Positions 31,509-40,963 of a stretch of 64,000 nt of DNA are shown here, piece after piece. The DNA lies in contig JAHLKI010000046.1 of NCBI GenBank assembly GCA_025602905.1, positions 1 through 64,000 of the forward strand, given 5' to 3'. The DNA is from Phlyctochytrium arcticum (taxonomy: Eukaryota > Chytridiomycota > Chytridiomycetes > Chytridiales > Chytridiaceae). The first letter of the stretch is position 1; every line of letters starts with the position of its first letter. The position numbers were made by a program, and so were the translations under genes. The notes below the pieces were generated by a model. It did not search any database and was not told where the DNA came from. It saw only the letters and a program-made list of their open reading frames with translations.

Positions 31509-32885
31509 GTGAAAATGGACAAAACAAATCTCTTCTCTGCTCTCTTTTTGATGTTTTACTTGAGGTGATTATATGTCTGAGTTTTAGAAAAAAAAGATAT
31601 CAGTCATCTATTTTATTCATATAATGGCCCAAGTAAACAAATTTCCACTCACCAAGCGGAATGAGTAAGGCAGGACCCTTGAACAACCTTTGTGTACCGG
31701 TGGATATTGCGCTCGAGGGGTAATAGCAAGCAACAGATGGGACTGATAACAAGTTTTTCCCGCGCGCTTGCTGTCAGGGACACAAAATAAAAACCGTTGG
31801 CTATAGGCGGAGATGAGGTTTTCTTGGTGAAAATGAGGTTTGTTTTTTGGGGTCAGTCGACGCGAGAGACGCGTGGGAGAACCACTGGTGAAATCACAGA
31901 ATACGTGGGCCAAAAGGTTTTCGATATGTGGTATAATCGGGGTATCGTGCAGTTCAAGAGGCCGGGCTATACAGCTCTGTTGCCGGGGTTCGTCGGTCGA
32001 CAAGAGGAGTCCTCCAAGTGTCTCGCGGTGGTATGGATGAGGTTTTTGTCAGTTCTTGAGTCCCCAAGGAGGAGGAAGAGGAGGTGTTAAGAGGAAACTT
32101 GGGCAAAGCTTGCACACCAAAAAGTTCAGTACAGAATCGGCGAACAAAACAGCGCTCCCTCTGTTTACCTTTTATAGATGAGGATTTGTTGGTGTGTCAA
32201 CGGTTTGTTTAAAAATCGCCAAGCTTGCGAAATGCTTGTCCCGACGCGAGAACCAGCAGCTCTCTCCACAATAATAAATTTGGGCCCGGCAGCACGCACG
32301 ACGCGTCTTGGAAAAGTGCATGCATCACGCGTATTAGAACGATGACTTTATGAGTATTTTGTAGCGGATGTACACGATGGGGCAGGGTTTTCCGAAAAGA
32401 GAGTCCTGCAGGGACCTCTACCTTCCTTCCTTGACTCATCAGGGACGGTGAAAGACACGCGGACGGACTGGAACAGCGAGCGATACATACGCCCATGCTT
32501 TCCTTCAAGAGGGTGATGGATCCTGCCAAGTACTCGAGTAGATCTAGAGCAGAAGAACCCTGCCGGCAAAGCTGCGGCGCCCTTTTTATGATGTGATGTC
32601 AATTAATATGGGCCTGAATCCCGCTGGAAATCCCGTTGGGAAGCTTCATGGACATGGTTCACGGTCTGTCTATATACAGAAGGCATGTCATGATACATCC
32701 GTTGGAATTGTTGCACGCAAAACATCATCTTCCTCATCAGCCATCCTCCAGGACCCAGGCCTCCGATCCAGCCAGCAGGCCTGAGTCCTTCCCATAAAAA
32801 CCATCATTTACCCAATCTCGGGCTAAATGAAAAAAAACGCGGACGTCTTTCAGGACGTCTCCGGGGACGTCTTTCTGGCAATGGC
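31509..32885. other. Intergenic with inverted copies of distal sequences
   Basis: 1.38 kb between divergent genes with no supported ORF. The stretches at 31826-31895 and 32802-32842 are inverted, diverged copies of 28835-28900 and 28461-28500. TACTCGAGTAG (about 32530) and CCTGCAGGGAC (about 32405) also occur on both sides. GGACGTCTTTC units repeat at 32841-32875, just before the next gene. Confidence 0.45.
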
Positions 32886-33689
32886 ATGCATCGTTTTTTC
32901 ACCTCAACTATCAACAAAACGGCAGCCATTACGGACGTGGCAGACCTGAAGCTGGGACAGCTTTACCGCACCAGCTGTAGTCTGAAAAGGCTAGAAACCT
33001 CCTTAAGTGACATTCTGTCTATACCCTCTTCGATTCACCCTCTCCGCCAACCTCTGCTTGCATCAGACACTAGAGAGCACAAGAAGCAAATAACTGTAGT
33101 TTTGCTGGACATATGGGACAACACCCTGCAACTTGTCCCGGTCACAACGTGGGGTGGCCGACTCATTGACGACGACGACACCTTCCTCCCCGGCGAGGAT
33201 AAGGAAAAAATTCGGCGGTTGCTGAAACCTGCGTCGCCCATGAACTCTCCCGAATACACCATCGTAGACCCCGAGACCAATCCCTACAATCCTCCGGTCC
33301 AGTACATTTCACTGATGCGTTATGAATGTGAATTCCGCCCCAACGTCTTCTTTCCTGTCGTTGCCGACGACAGCAACAACCGGATCTCTTATTTGGACAA
33401 CAAGGGATTAGCCCGATATCTCCCGGAATCATGGGCAGCCACGGTTTGGCTTAGGGGCCGTGGGAAAACAGAGGATGAGGACGAGCAAACCAATGCAGTT
33501 GGTGAGCTTGAGCCTGAGTCTGAGTTGGATGGTGACGAGATGGACAGTTCCGACGGGGACAGTTGGGATTTCGTCCAGGCGCTAATGGACGCTTATGTAG
33601 CAAAGGCAACGAGGGCCAGCTATGAAAGGGCTAGGATAGAATGCTGGAGACAATCTGTGACTGCTGGACGTCCATCTTGGGGCAATTGA
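32886..33689 (+). CDS. Hypothetical acidic protein, 267 residues
   Basis: Single exon. MHRFFTSTINKTAAITDVAD is followed by a globular part with beta-like segments (ITVVLLDIWDNTLQLVPVTT, PVQYISLMRYECEFRPNVFF) and an acidic linker (EPESELDGDEMDSSDGDSWD), ending at a Trp-rich C-terminus. No family recognised. Its first 85 upstream bases contain the element shared with the SEC14-like gene promoter, so the two may be co-regulated or share a duplicated 5' region. Confidence 0.6.
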   Translation: MHRFFTSTINKTAAITDVADLKLGQLYRTSCSLKRLETSLSDILSIPSSIHPLRQPLLASDTREHKKQITVVLLDIWDNTLQLVPVTTWGGRLIDDDDTFLPGEDKEKIRRLLKPASPMNSPEYTIVDPETNPYNPPVQYISLMRYECEFRPNVFFPVVADDSNNRISYLDNKGLARYLPESWAATVWLRGRGKTEDEDEQTNAVGELEPESELDGDEMDSSDGDSWDFVQALMDAYVAKATRASYERARIECWRQSVTAGRPSWGN

Positions 33690-34142
33690 CGGCGGGGAGG
33701 TTACGCGTGTTTACCATTTTCCAACGATCTTCTGTCAACCAACTAGAGATCCTTGCGCTAGCAAAGGGACGGAACGTTGCCACTCGACTTAATAAGCGTC
33801 CCACAACAGTTGCATGGAGTCCGTGGCATCACCGCAAACTATGCCCTGCAAATCAGCTGGTTTCTCAAGTTGTTTGACAATCTGCCAACGGTTCAGGCAT
33901 CGTCGGGCAGCACACCCATAACCAAACTGTGTAACATTTGATGGCGGTGTGTGCTGTTCGCTTGTCGTTGAAAAGGGTGCAGCTCAGAGTAGATTAATGA
34001 GAGACTTGTGCTCCTTTTATCTTGGACTAATATGAATTCTCATCATTTGGTTTTGGATTATCAGAAGAAAAGTCCAGGAGGAAAGTCTCTAATGTAATGT
34101 GAATATGACCAGCGTAAACTGGCCAGGAGTAATCTAAATAAA
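33690..34142. other. 3' flank of the Fanzor gene
   Basis: 450 bp without a supported ORF. In TnpB-type elements the guide (omega) RNA is transcribed from the ORF end into such a flank, so it could lie here, but no structure can be asserted. AAGTCCAGGA at about 34073-34082 recurs inverted at about 36246-36262. Confidence 0.35.
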
Positions 34143-36047
34143 CTATGAATAGCTGCGGCTGTAATTTTCTGGTCTCCCATCACCAGCCAGAACTGAGTTC
34201 ACAATTTTCAACATGTTTGTTGTACTCATGTCATCCCTGTTCCAAATATTGCGAGCTTGCTTGGCACAATTCAGATTTTGACAAACCAGCAGTCCATGAA
34301 CCACCCGCCATCTCTTCCCTCCCGATCCCCACCTGGGGGACTTTCGTCGGATCCACGGACGTGGGCTGTCGCGGTAAAGCATCGGCTCCACCACTTGCTC
34401 GCATTGAGGGCAGAGTTTCGAAGTTCTGAAGTCATCAATAAGGTAGCATACAATTTTTTGTTGTTTGAAGTATCTGAGCCATCCCGTTGTTTTCGAAGGC
34501 TCATTGTACCGTAGGGTGTGTCCTCCATCACTCCAGTCTCCCAGTATCAGGACAGCATCCTTGCCAAATTTTCTTCGAAATCTTGTGACAAACTTTTGTT
34601 CGCTCCTTTGAGTATTGATGTATCGGTTGAATTTTAATTTGTTGTGTATGGGTAAGTCGTAGAAAGGTTGGATCTTGGGCACTACGACGTTTCGCGCTTC
34701 GAGATATGTCTCGAAGTAGTCCAAACTCATACTTTTCGAAGTGGGAAGCATGCTTTCCCAGGCGGCAACGCCGGCTTCGGTTCTCATACCATCTATAATC
34801 CGTGTGTACTTCTTTGTTCTAGTCTCCAACCTTCGCTGCATGCTTGTGTACCGTAGCTGATTGCCGTCGTTATCACGGCAGTATAGAAGGTCCCTTTTAT
34901 TTGGATCCGCTACGACAAAGTTCGGCTTGCTGGCAATAACAGGGAGATGGTTTTGGAAATACAATGATTGCTTCTCGCCCTCTTGCTCGTTGTGCTTCTC
35001 TCGCTGTCTTTTTCTTTTTTTGGATCGCACCTTTCTGGGCCTTCCACTCGAATTATAAACGTCTGGCTCGAAATATACCGTAACCGATGTACAATCTGTT
35101 GATATCCACCCGGCAAAGCGATATCCTTTTCGCGGCTTGAATGGTTTGGTGCTCAGACGAAAAAGATTCCCCCATAGATCCCCTTTGTTTGAACTCATAT
35201 TCTTCACAAGATCTGGTCGTCCCAGTAAATTTAGGCAGAGAATTCTCGTGTCAATTGGGAGATGCGCGACATTCAATTTCCGCCGGAGAGGAAGCGCCGA
35301 AAATAACGGAAACCCCTGTGCCTCGAGGCACGCAGCCAGCCGACAGTACGCTGGAACGAAACTTTGCGTCTGAGCCACAAGGTTGTACGCCAGCGGGTAC
35401 TCCTGAACTTCATCGTAGGGTAGAATGTATCCGAACTCTTGTACGAGGTCCTCTTCGACTGGAAGAAGCGTGTATTGTGGATCAGGGTGGCTGTTCCTCA
35501 GGCATAATTCTTTGACGTGTCGAATCCGCGCTCGGTAGGTTTTAAGGGCTGCCTTATTCCCACGAAGTGTTTTGAGCCCATTCTTCACGCCCAATACATG
35601 GTTGATATAGCGAGCAGCCATCTGGCTGAAGTGTTGCTGAACATTGACAAGCACGTTCGTTGCCATAGTGCGTGAGAGATAGGTATTCAGCTGCTGAACA
35701 TTGAGGATTCTCGGTTGCCCAAAAGTCGGGACCAATTTGCGGTATCGGGCGATTGTGAAGCGCATCTCGCTGACGAGCGCTTTGTCTTCTGCAGATCTTG
35801 GGTTGAAATCGTCGTTGAGTAGATACAGGATCACAGAAGATACTTTGGGAACATCTCCATAGTGTGGTTCGTAATCCGCGTGATGGAGGTAGTAGAGCTT
35901 GAATACATGGGTGGCATGAATGACGAGTTCGTGGCAGGATTTGACTAGCGTCCGTAGTTTCTGATAGTAATCCTCGTTGAGAGGAAAAGCGAAGGCTTTG
36001 CGAAAGGAAGTTTTTGTGCAGACGTACGATTGTTCTTCGGTATTCAT
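34143..36047 (-). CDS. Fanzor RNA-guided RuvC nuclease (eukaryotic TnpB homologue)
   Basis: 634 residues, single exon, ATG at 36047. The N-terminal wedge/REC part is divergent. The nuclease half has RuvC-I at FVVADPNKRDLLYC (Asp381), an acidic site in VLILGDWSDGG (Asp504) at the place of RuvC-II, a target-nucleic-acid zinc ribbon (KLCPQCEQ with VCQNLNC) and RuvC-III at NRDDMSTTNML (Asp606). A basic insert, PRKVRSKKRKRQREKHN, is a likely nuclear localisation signal. Characterised Fanzors use an omega-RNA to cleave double-stranded DNA next to a short motif. From memory, Asp606 is a catalytic residue of S. punctatus Fanzor 1, and this protein fits it in length and position. All key residues are present, so it is probably active. 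No transposase is encoded beside it. Confidence 0.93.
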   Translation of the reverse strand: MNTEEQSYVCTKTSFRKAFAFPLNEDYYQKLRTLVKSCHELVIHATHVFKLYYLHHADYEPHYGDVPKVSSVILYLLNDDFNPRSAEDKALVSEMRFTIARYRKLVPTFGQPRILNVQQLNTYLSRTMATNVLVNVQQHFSQMAARYINHVLGVKNGLKTLRGNKAALKTYRARIRHVKELCLRNSHPDPQYTLLPVEEDLVQEFGYILPYDEVQEYPLAYNLVAQTQSFVPAYCRLAACLEAQGFPLFSALPLRRKLNVAHLPIDTRILCLNLLGRPDLVKNMSSNKGDLWGNLFRLSTKPFKPRKGYRFAGWISTDCTSVTVYFEPDVYNSSGRPRKVRSKKRKRQREKHNEQEGEKQSLYFQNHLPVIASKPNFVVADPNKRDLLYCRDNDGNQLRYTSMQRRLETRTKKYTRIIDGMRTEAGVAAWESMLPTSKSMSLDYFETYLEARNVVVPKIQPFYDLPIHNKLKFNRYINTQRSEQKFVTRFRRKFGKDAVLILGDWSDGGHTLRYNEPSKTTGWLRYFKQQKIVCYLIDDFRTSKLCPQCEQVVEPMLYRDSPRPWIRRKSPRWGSGGKRWRVVHGLLVCQNLNCAKQARNIWNRDDMSTTNMLKIVNSVLAGDGRPENYSRSYS

Positions 36048-36096
36048 CAGCGCAATCGACCGGGGCTGTCGCGGGGGGCTGGTCCACTGGCCACCC

Positions 36097-36103
36097 TTTT
36101 ATA
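36097..36103 (-). promoter_or_regulatory. TATA box of the Fanzor gene
   Basis: TATAAAA in the context GCTGCTATAAAAGGGTGG on the minus strand, about 50 bp upstream of the start codon at 36047. Confidence 0.6.
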
Positions 36104-36299
36104 GCAGCACTCGGGGGGGCGTGGGAAATTGAGGAGCTTGCATTCAAGCTTGTTGCTATGGCATCGCTGATGATCTTTCCCGTGTTTGCCCGAGGTCCCG
36201 GATTTTGCCGCTCCAAATCCCGCTCACCATCCAAAACGCGCCTGGACTTCCTGGACTTCCTATTGGTGGGACTATATATACAAGGCTAAGGGTTACCAA

Positions 36300-37655
36300 C
36301 TATACTGCCGTCCGACGCCCCCCAACTCCACGCAAAGAGTCGTCCCCAATATACGGTTTACACCCCTCAATCACATCATCACCGTGGTCGTCAAGTCCGT
36401 CATACGCTTTCAAACACACATCCCGCACAAAATCCTGGACTTTGCCTCCATCCTCACAGTCTCTCCACCGTCCTCCATCTCTCACACACCGTTGTCGTTT
36501 ATTAAATACCACCGTACACGACGTTGAGATGCCTCTTGCCCGTCCGACCTGGGCATCCTCCACCAAGAGATTACGACCCTCATGACCATCCACGCAGGGC
36601 TTGATGGACTGGTCGTAATTGAGGCCGACGCTTTTGGCGCAGGCGCGGGCACGGTGGGTGGAAGGAATGGATCTGTAGTCTCGGTTACTGCAGAGGAGGT
36701 AGTTGTACCATGTTGAAGGATTTGGGTCTGCGGATCGGATGCAGAGTTGTTGGATGTTGCCTTTACACTATTTATATATTTGAGTTGGTTGTTGGGGGGA
36801 GGTAGATGATGTTTTTGTCCTTACCTCGTCGTCGCCGTGCTTGCATGTTGCCCCGTAGAGGGCGGACGCGTTGGGAGTTGCAATGTAATGGGTCGCGAAA
36901 TGGACAATCGGGAGGACTTTGGCCACTAAACACGCCATTTAGTTGGATTGAACGCAAGAATGCAGAATTGGAGAGGCTCTTTACTTACAGACGTTGGCGA
37001 ATACACCTTCACAGTATACAGCATCTGCAAAATCATAATCATTAGCGATCCATACTTGAATTCACCCCACACGCATAAACACATTACCAGGACACTTTGA
37101 CATGACAAACAACTCGACATCCACCATCTGGACATTCCCTTCCATGGGCGCAACCCTGACCACATCCGCATCAATCACGGGCCGAAAACTCCAGGCCTTA
37201 AAGGGGAGAATGGTATCCGTGACTGCCACCCGATAGAAACAGAGTAAAGAGACCATGAGGAATGCGAGGAGGACATTGCGGTGGGATGCCCAGAATGAAG
37301 GTTGTGGATGTGGAGAGGGGTGTGGGTAGTCTCCTTTGGCGTTGATTGGGGTATAGGATGGTTTGCTATGCAGACCGAGTAGTGCCGTACAGGAACTTTG
37401 TTGGGTCAATGTTGTCGGGTCGGAATCTTGAGAGGGAGAGGCCATCGGGGACGGATACCGGGGTTTTCGTTTTGCTTTGGGTGTGGTATCTGGCGTGAGT
37501 GCTAATGTCGTTGTTGTAGGACCGTGCGGGATTGACGGAGACGGCACCGACGCGAGTGTGCCGTAACTTCGCGTGAGGTGAGAAGATGGTCGCGCGATGC
37601 TGCTGCCGCTTTCCTCTGCTGGCATGGGTAATATCATTTGTGGAGAGGCTGTCAT
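36300..37655 (-). CDS. GILT-type thiol reductase, membrane-anchored
   Basis: Exons complement(36300..36767, 36825..36925, 36989..37024, 37088..37655), 390 residues, phases consistent. About 120 residues of Ser/Pro/Thr-rich, probably cytosolic sequence precede one transmembrane segment (NVLLAFLMVSLLCFYRVAV), giving a type II topology. The lumenal domain begins VDVELFVMSKCPDAVYCEG, the GILT active-site region, and contains the family signature C-x-H-G-x2-E-C-x2-N-x4-C (CKHGDDECKGNIQQLC across an intron). GILT enzymes reduce disulfides in acidic compartments. The C-terminus (about 60 residues, four cysteines) is less conserved. The long disordered cytosolic tail is unusual for the family, whose members normally have a cleaved signal peptide. 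Confidence 0.85.
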
Positions 37656-37828
37656 ATCAGCGATTACTTTCTAACTGCGTATTATCAAAGGATCTTTTTT
37701 GACAGCGAGAACTTTCGAATATTTACGGATGGCTTCTTTTTTCAGGGTCACTTGCGGCTTCAAAAATACAAAATGTGTCAAATGTAAAACAAAGAAACGC
37801 TATAGATATATGCGTGTCCAAATACTTT

Positions 37829-39803
37829 CTAGTACCGTCCAACCCAAAGAGATGATGGCCGGGCGGCCGCTCTACTACCGGCGGTAGGTCGCAGACGCGT
37901 TGCGCTGTTGGAGTCTGGAGTCCGTTGGGATGCAGATGACAGTGGTGTTGATGTCGCTAAAAACGTTTCGTGTTATAGAGAGAGAGAGAGAAGGGGAAGT
38001 AAAGTTGGGGGAGGACTTACAAGTACTCGACGTAGATGGAATACCACTCCGAGCAATCCGCGACGGAACCGCAATCGCCGATCGCCCTCCACTACTCGGA
38101 GGAGCAACCCCAAAGCTCGGCATAGGAAGTCGCGTCGTGCCCCGGCTATACTTTAACCGTGACTGGTCTGCGGCCGGACTCGCATCAAACTTTTCGCCGA
38201 GTTTCCGTTTGTTCTCCAGAGTGGACGATGTGGTGGGGATCTTGGTTGGCGAGGGCCGTGGGAGGTTGGAAAGTGAGGCGCGGTGCTCGAGGGTTTGGGT
38301 GGGTGGAGTGGCGGTGGGGGTAAACATAGAGTGGGAGGGGGATAAGTTGAAGTGGGATCGACGCGAAGTATTCGACATGGGCGTAACGGCATTTATGGTT
38401 ACATTGGGTGAACAAATCATGGGATGATCATTGAGATCGGAGTTGAGAGTGGTTGATGTAGAGTTGTACCCTCCGCACTCTGATATGCCGTAGATGGGCT
38501 CGACGGCGGGTGGCACGCCTATTGTCACATCAATATTGAGCTCTGGCCGTATACTCTGCTGGCGAGGTGGTTTCTTCGCTGAAACAGATGTGCGCCCTTT
38601 AGTAGTCACTTTTGAACGCGTAGGAGTCATGTTTTTGCGGGGTGATGCGGTTGTACTATGCGGGGAGGCGGTGCCTGCTGCATTGAACTTGAAGACTGGC
38701 GTGCTGCTCCCGCACGTCCCACAGGACGGTTGATGGGGAATAGGGGTTGTGTAAGAGGGTCGTGCCACCGGTGGTGTTGAGATTTGCGATCTTTGACTGC
38801 GCACGTGAAGAGTAGATGGGCTTGGAGCTACCTTTTGGGAGGAAGTGGCTCCAAGAGTGTTGGAAGAGTTGGCTCGACGTAGACTTGGTGGAGTGCTGAC
38901 ATGCGTCTCTGCGGTTGCAAAAGACTGTAATGGACTCTTTCTGAATTTGGGATCCTCGGCCATGAGAGAAGATGAGTGTCCAAGCGCAATCATTGAGTGC
39001 CTTTTGCTCAAGTTGGGAGTAGCACTGTCCGCAATCATTGAGTGCCTTTTACTCAAGTTGGGAGTGGCACAGTCTGCAGATTTGGGTGGACGCACTGTGG
39101 AGGGAGACTTGTTCATTGGGGACCCGGTCCCGCTACTGGCTGAGGAGGAGGTGCGAGAGCGAGAGACTGACTCGGAAGGGAGCATGTCTACATTGGAGGA
39201 AAGTTGTGATGTCGGTTTGGGCCGTGACGCCATTGTCCCATCTCGCAAGGGAGATGAATGTTTGGGAGTGGCACGGGGGGATCTTTGGGGGGATAGAGTC
39301 CTACAATCAGAAAGTCAGCTCCAACATCATTTAGCCAATGCCACATCCAAGGCAAACGTACGGGCTTTGCCGTATATTAAAGGGCCGTGAGGCGGATGCC
39401 ACTCGAAACTCGGGAAAATCGGGTGTTGAACTTCGCGGGCTGAGGGTGGGCGACGGAGCATCATCCATTAGAAAGTATGGCTTTTCCATATCATCCATTG
39501 CATCAACTACATGCATGCATAGGAAGGCAAGGTTAGCATACGGAAAGTAGTGTGCCGCCGCCACCAAGGGGCACCAAATGGCAATCAGTACCCACCTCCA
39601 GCAATCGCTCGAAATAGAGCAATACTTTCTCGCCGCTTGGGTTGACCGGGCCTCTCTCCCTTGCCAAACTTGATGGGCGTTCGTGGCAACATTGAGTCTG
39701 GGGCCAGTGACAAACCGGACAAGGACGCGCTGAGGTCGGTAAAGGACGTGTCAAAGGCCGATGCGTCCATGAGCCCGCTGCTATCGCCGTCCAACAAATC
39801 CAT
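37829..39803 (-). CDS. Ser/Thr/Pro-rich disordered protein, unknown
   Basis: Exon 1 39596..39803 (MDLLDGDSSGLMDASAFDTS), exon 2 39362..39506, exon 3 from 39300 down; the junctions restore frame (NIRQS|PTLSPQRSPR). Exon 3 either runs to a stop at 37875 or is spliced by a strong GTAAGT donor near 38021 to an acceptor near 37955 and ends at 37829. The product is of low complexity, with many SP/TP and RxxS motifs and an exact tandem duplication of ATPNLSKRHSMIA. It may be a phosphorylated cytoskeletal or cell-cycle scaffold, but no domain is recognised. It is divergent from CGI121 over a 250-bp shared promoter. Confidence 0.65.
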
Positions 39804-40053
39804 TGCCGCCCGTTCTCGTCCTCCCAAAATCGACCCTTTGATCGTCGTTCTTCTTGTTGGAATCCCGGGCCTGCACACTGCTACGATCGCTTTGGCAATG
39901 TCGTTTTGGAATGTCCGTCGCAATTTCGTCGCGTGAAGCGCATCACATGATCGACCGCCCATTTCCTTCTTTGAGGCAAATTGTGTTCGGAGCTTTGAGA
40001 GGTTTGACCTTGGGATTCTTGGGAAGTCTGTCCCAGAGTCTGTCCCCAACACA

Positions 40054-40845
40054 ATGTCGCTCTCAATGGAGTCAATACCTTTACCGGCCCTGTTTGCCCC
40101 ACCTCCAGCAGATTCACCGCACTCCTCAGTCGCCCTCCCCCCACCTCTTCCCGCCATCCACTGTGCTTTGTTTACCAACGTCAATAATTCAGCCGACATC
40201 AAACAAAAGGTCATCAAAGGCGACCCTTCCGTGCCAATATGTGCCATGCTCAATGCGCAAAAGGTGTGACAGGCATATCTTAAGCGTTGTTGGGGGTGTT
40301 CCGCTGACGTTGTGTTCCTGGTTATTCCAAACGCGGACATCAAAAGATTATAGACATTTTCCAGATCCAGATGGCTTGTCTCAGAGCAGTACAGAATGAA
40401 CGGCAGGGAACCATGAAGGCCCGGACGTTATACGCAGAGGTTCTCTTTAGTCTGTCGCCTACCGTTAATATCAATGATGCCCTTCGCCAATTTGGGATCG
40501 CCGATAATGCCACATCCTTACTGGTTGTCTTGGTTCAGGATGATGCTCCCGATGCCGAGGTGGGTTCAACAACTGGTCAACCTGACGGGGCTGTTGCTGA
40601 TACTACTACTCAGACATTAAACGAATTATCGGCACTAATCGCCGGAGACGCAACTCCCATTGAACGGTTACCGGAGCTATCTGACCTACCAGCTATTCGA
40701 AAGGTAAGTCCGCTTGTTGTGATGTTGTGTAAGGGTGATTTCTTATGCGGTGGTTCAGACATACAAGCTATCCAATACGGTCTCGGATCGGGAGGAGATG
40801 TTGGCGCTAATCATCGGCGCCATGGCTATTAAGGGAAACCTTTAA
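40054..40845 (+). CDS. CGI121: KEOPS complex subunit Cgi121 (TPRKB homologue)
   Basis: Exons 40054..40263, 40347..40703, 40759..40845, 217 residues. Family hallmarks are IHCALFTNVNNSADIKQKVI, IIDIFQIQMACLRAVQNERQ, MKARTLYAEVLFSLSPTVNI and NDALRQFGI. Cgi121 binds the tRNA 3' end and allosterically supports Bud32 in the KEOPS/EKC complex, which makes the universal t6A37 modification of ANN-decoding tRNAs. The C-terminal exon (LSNTVSDREEMLALIIGAMA) completes the fold. An acidic insert of about 45 residues (DDAPDAEVGSTTGQPDGAVA...) lies before it. The start ATG is the first in frame after the divergent promoter. Confidence 0.9.
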
Positions 40846-40963
40846 ATGGGCCCAAAGCTGATTGTATTATAATTTTGTATATAGAAATGTAAAGGTAGCA
40901 GAAGAATGGACTATGTTAAAGATGGTTATGAGAAGAGCGCCAAAGTCAATTCATGGGGGATAA

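Noticed and set aside
31617..32090. Overlapping readings on both strands upstream of the F-box gene
   Set aside because: They overlap the inverted duplicated non-coding segment; no motif or splice support.
35554..36234. 226-codon minus reading overlapping the Fanzor start
   Set aside because: Out-of-frame overlap of the Fanzor ORF; low-complexity and without motifs.
37980..37995. GAGA run as a microsatellite or CRISPR-like repeat
   Set aside because: Short simple repeat within exon or intron sequence of the Ser-rich gene; no spacer structure. No CRISPR array exists in the window.
39854..40399. 181-codon plus reading across the CGI121 start
   Set aside because: A different frame from the spliced CGI121 model, whose three exons match the family.
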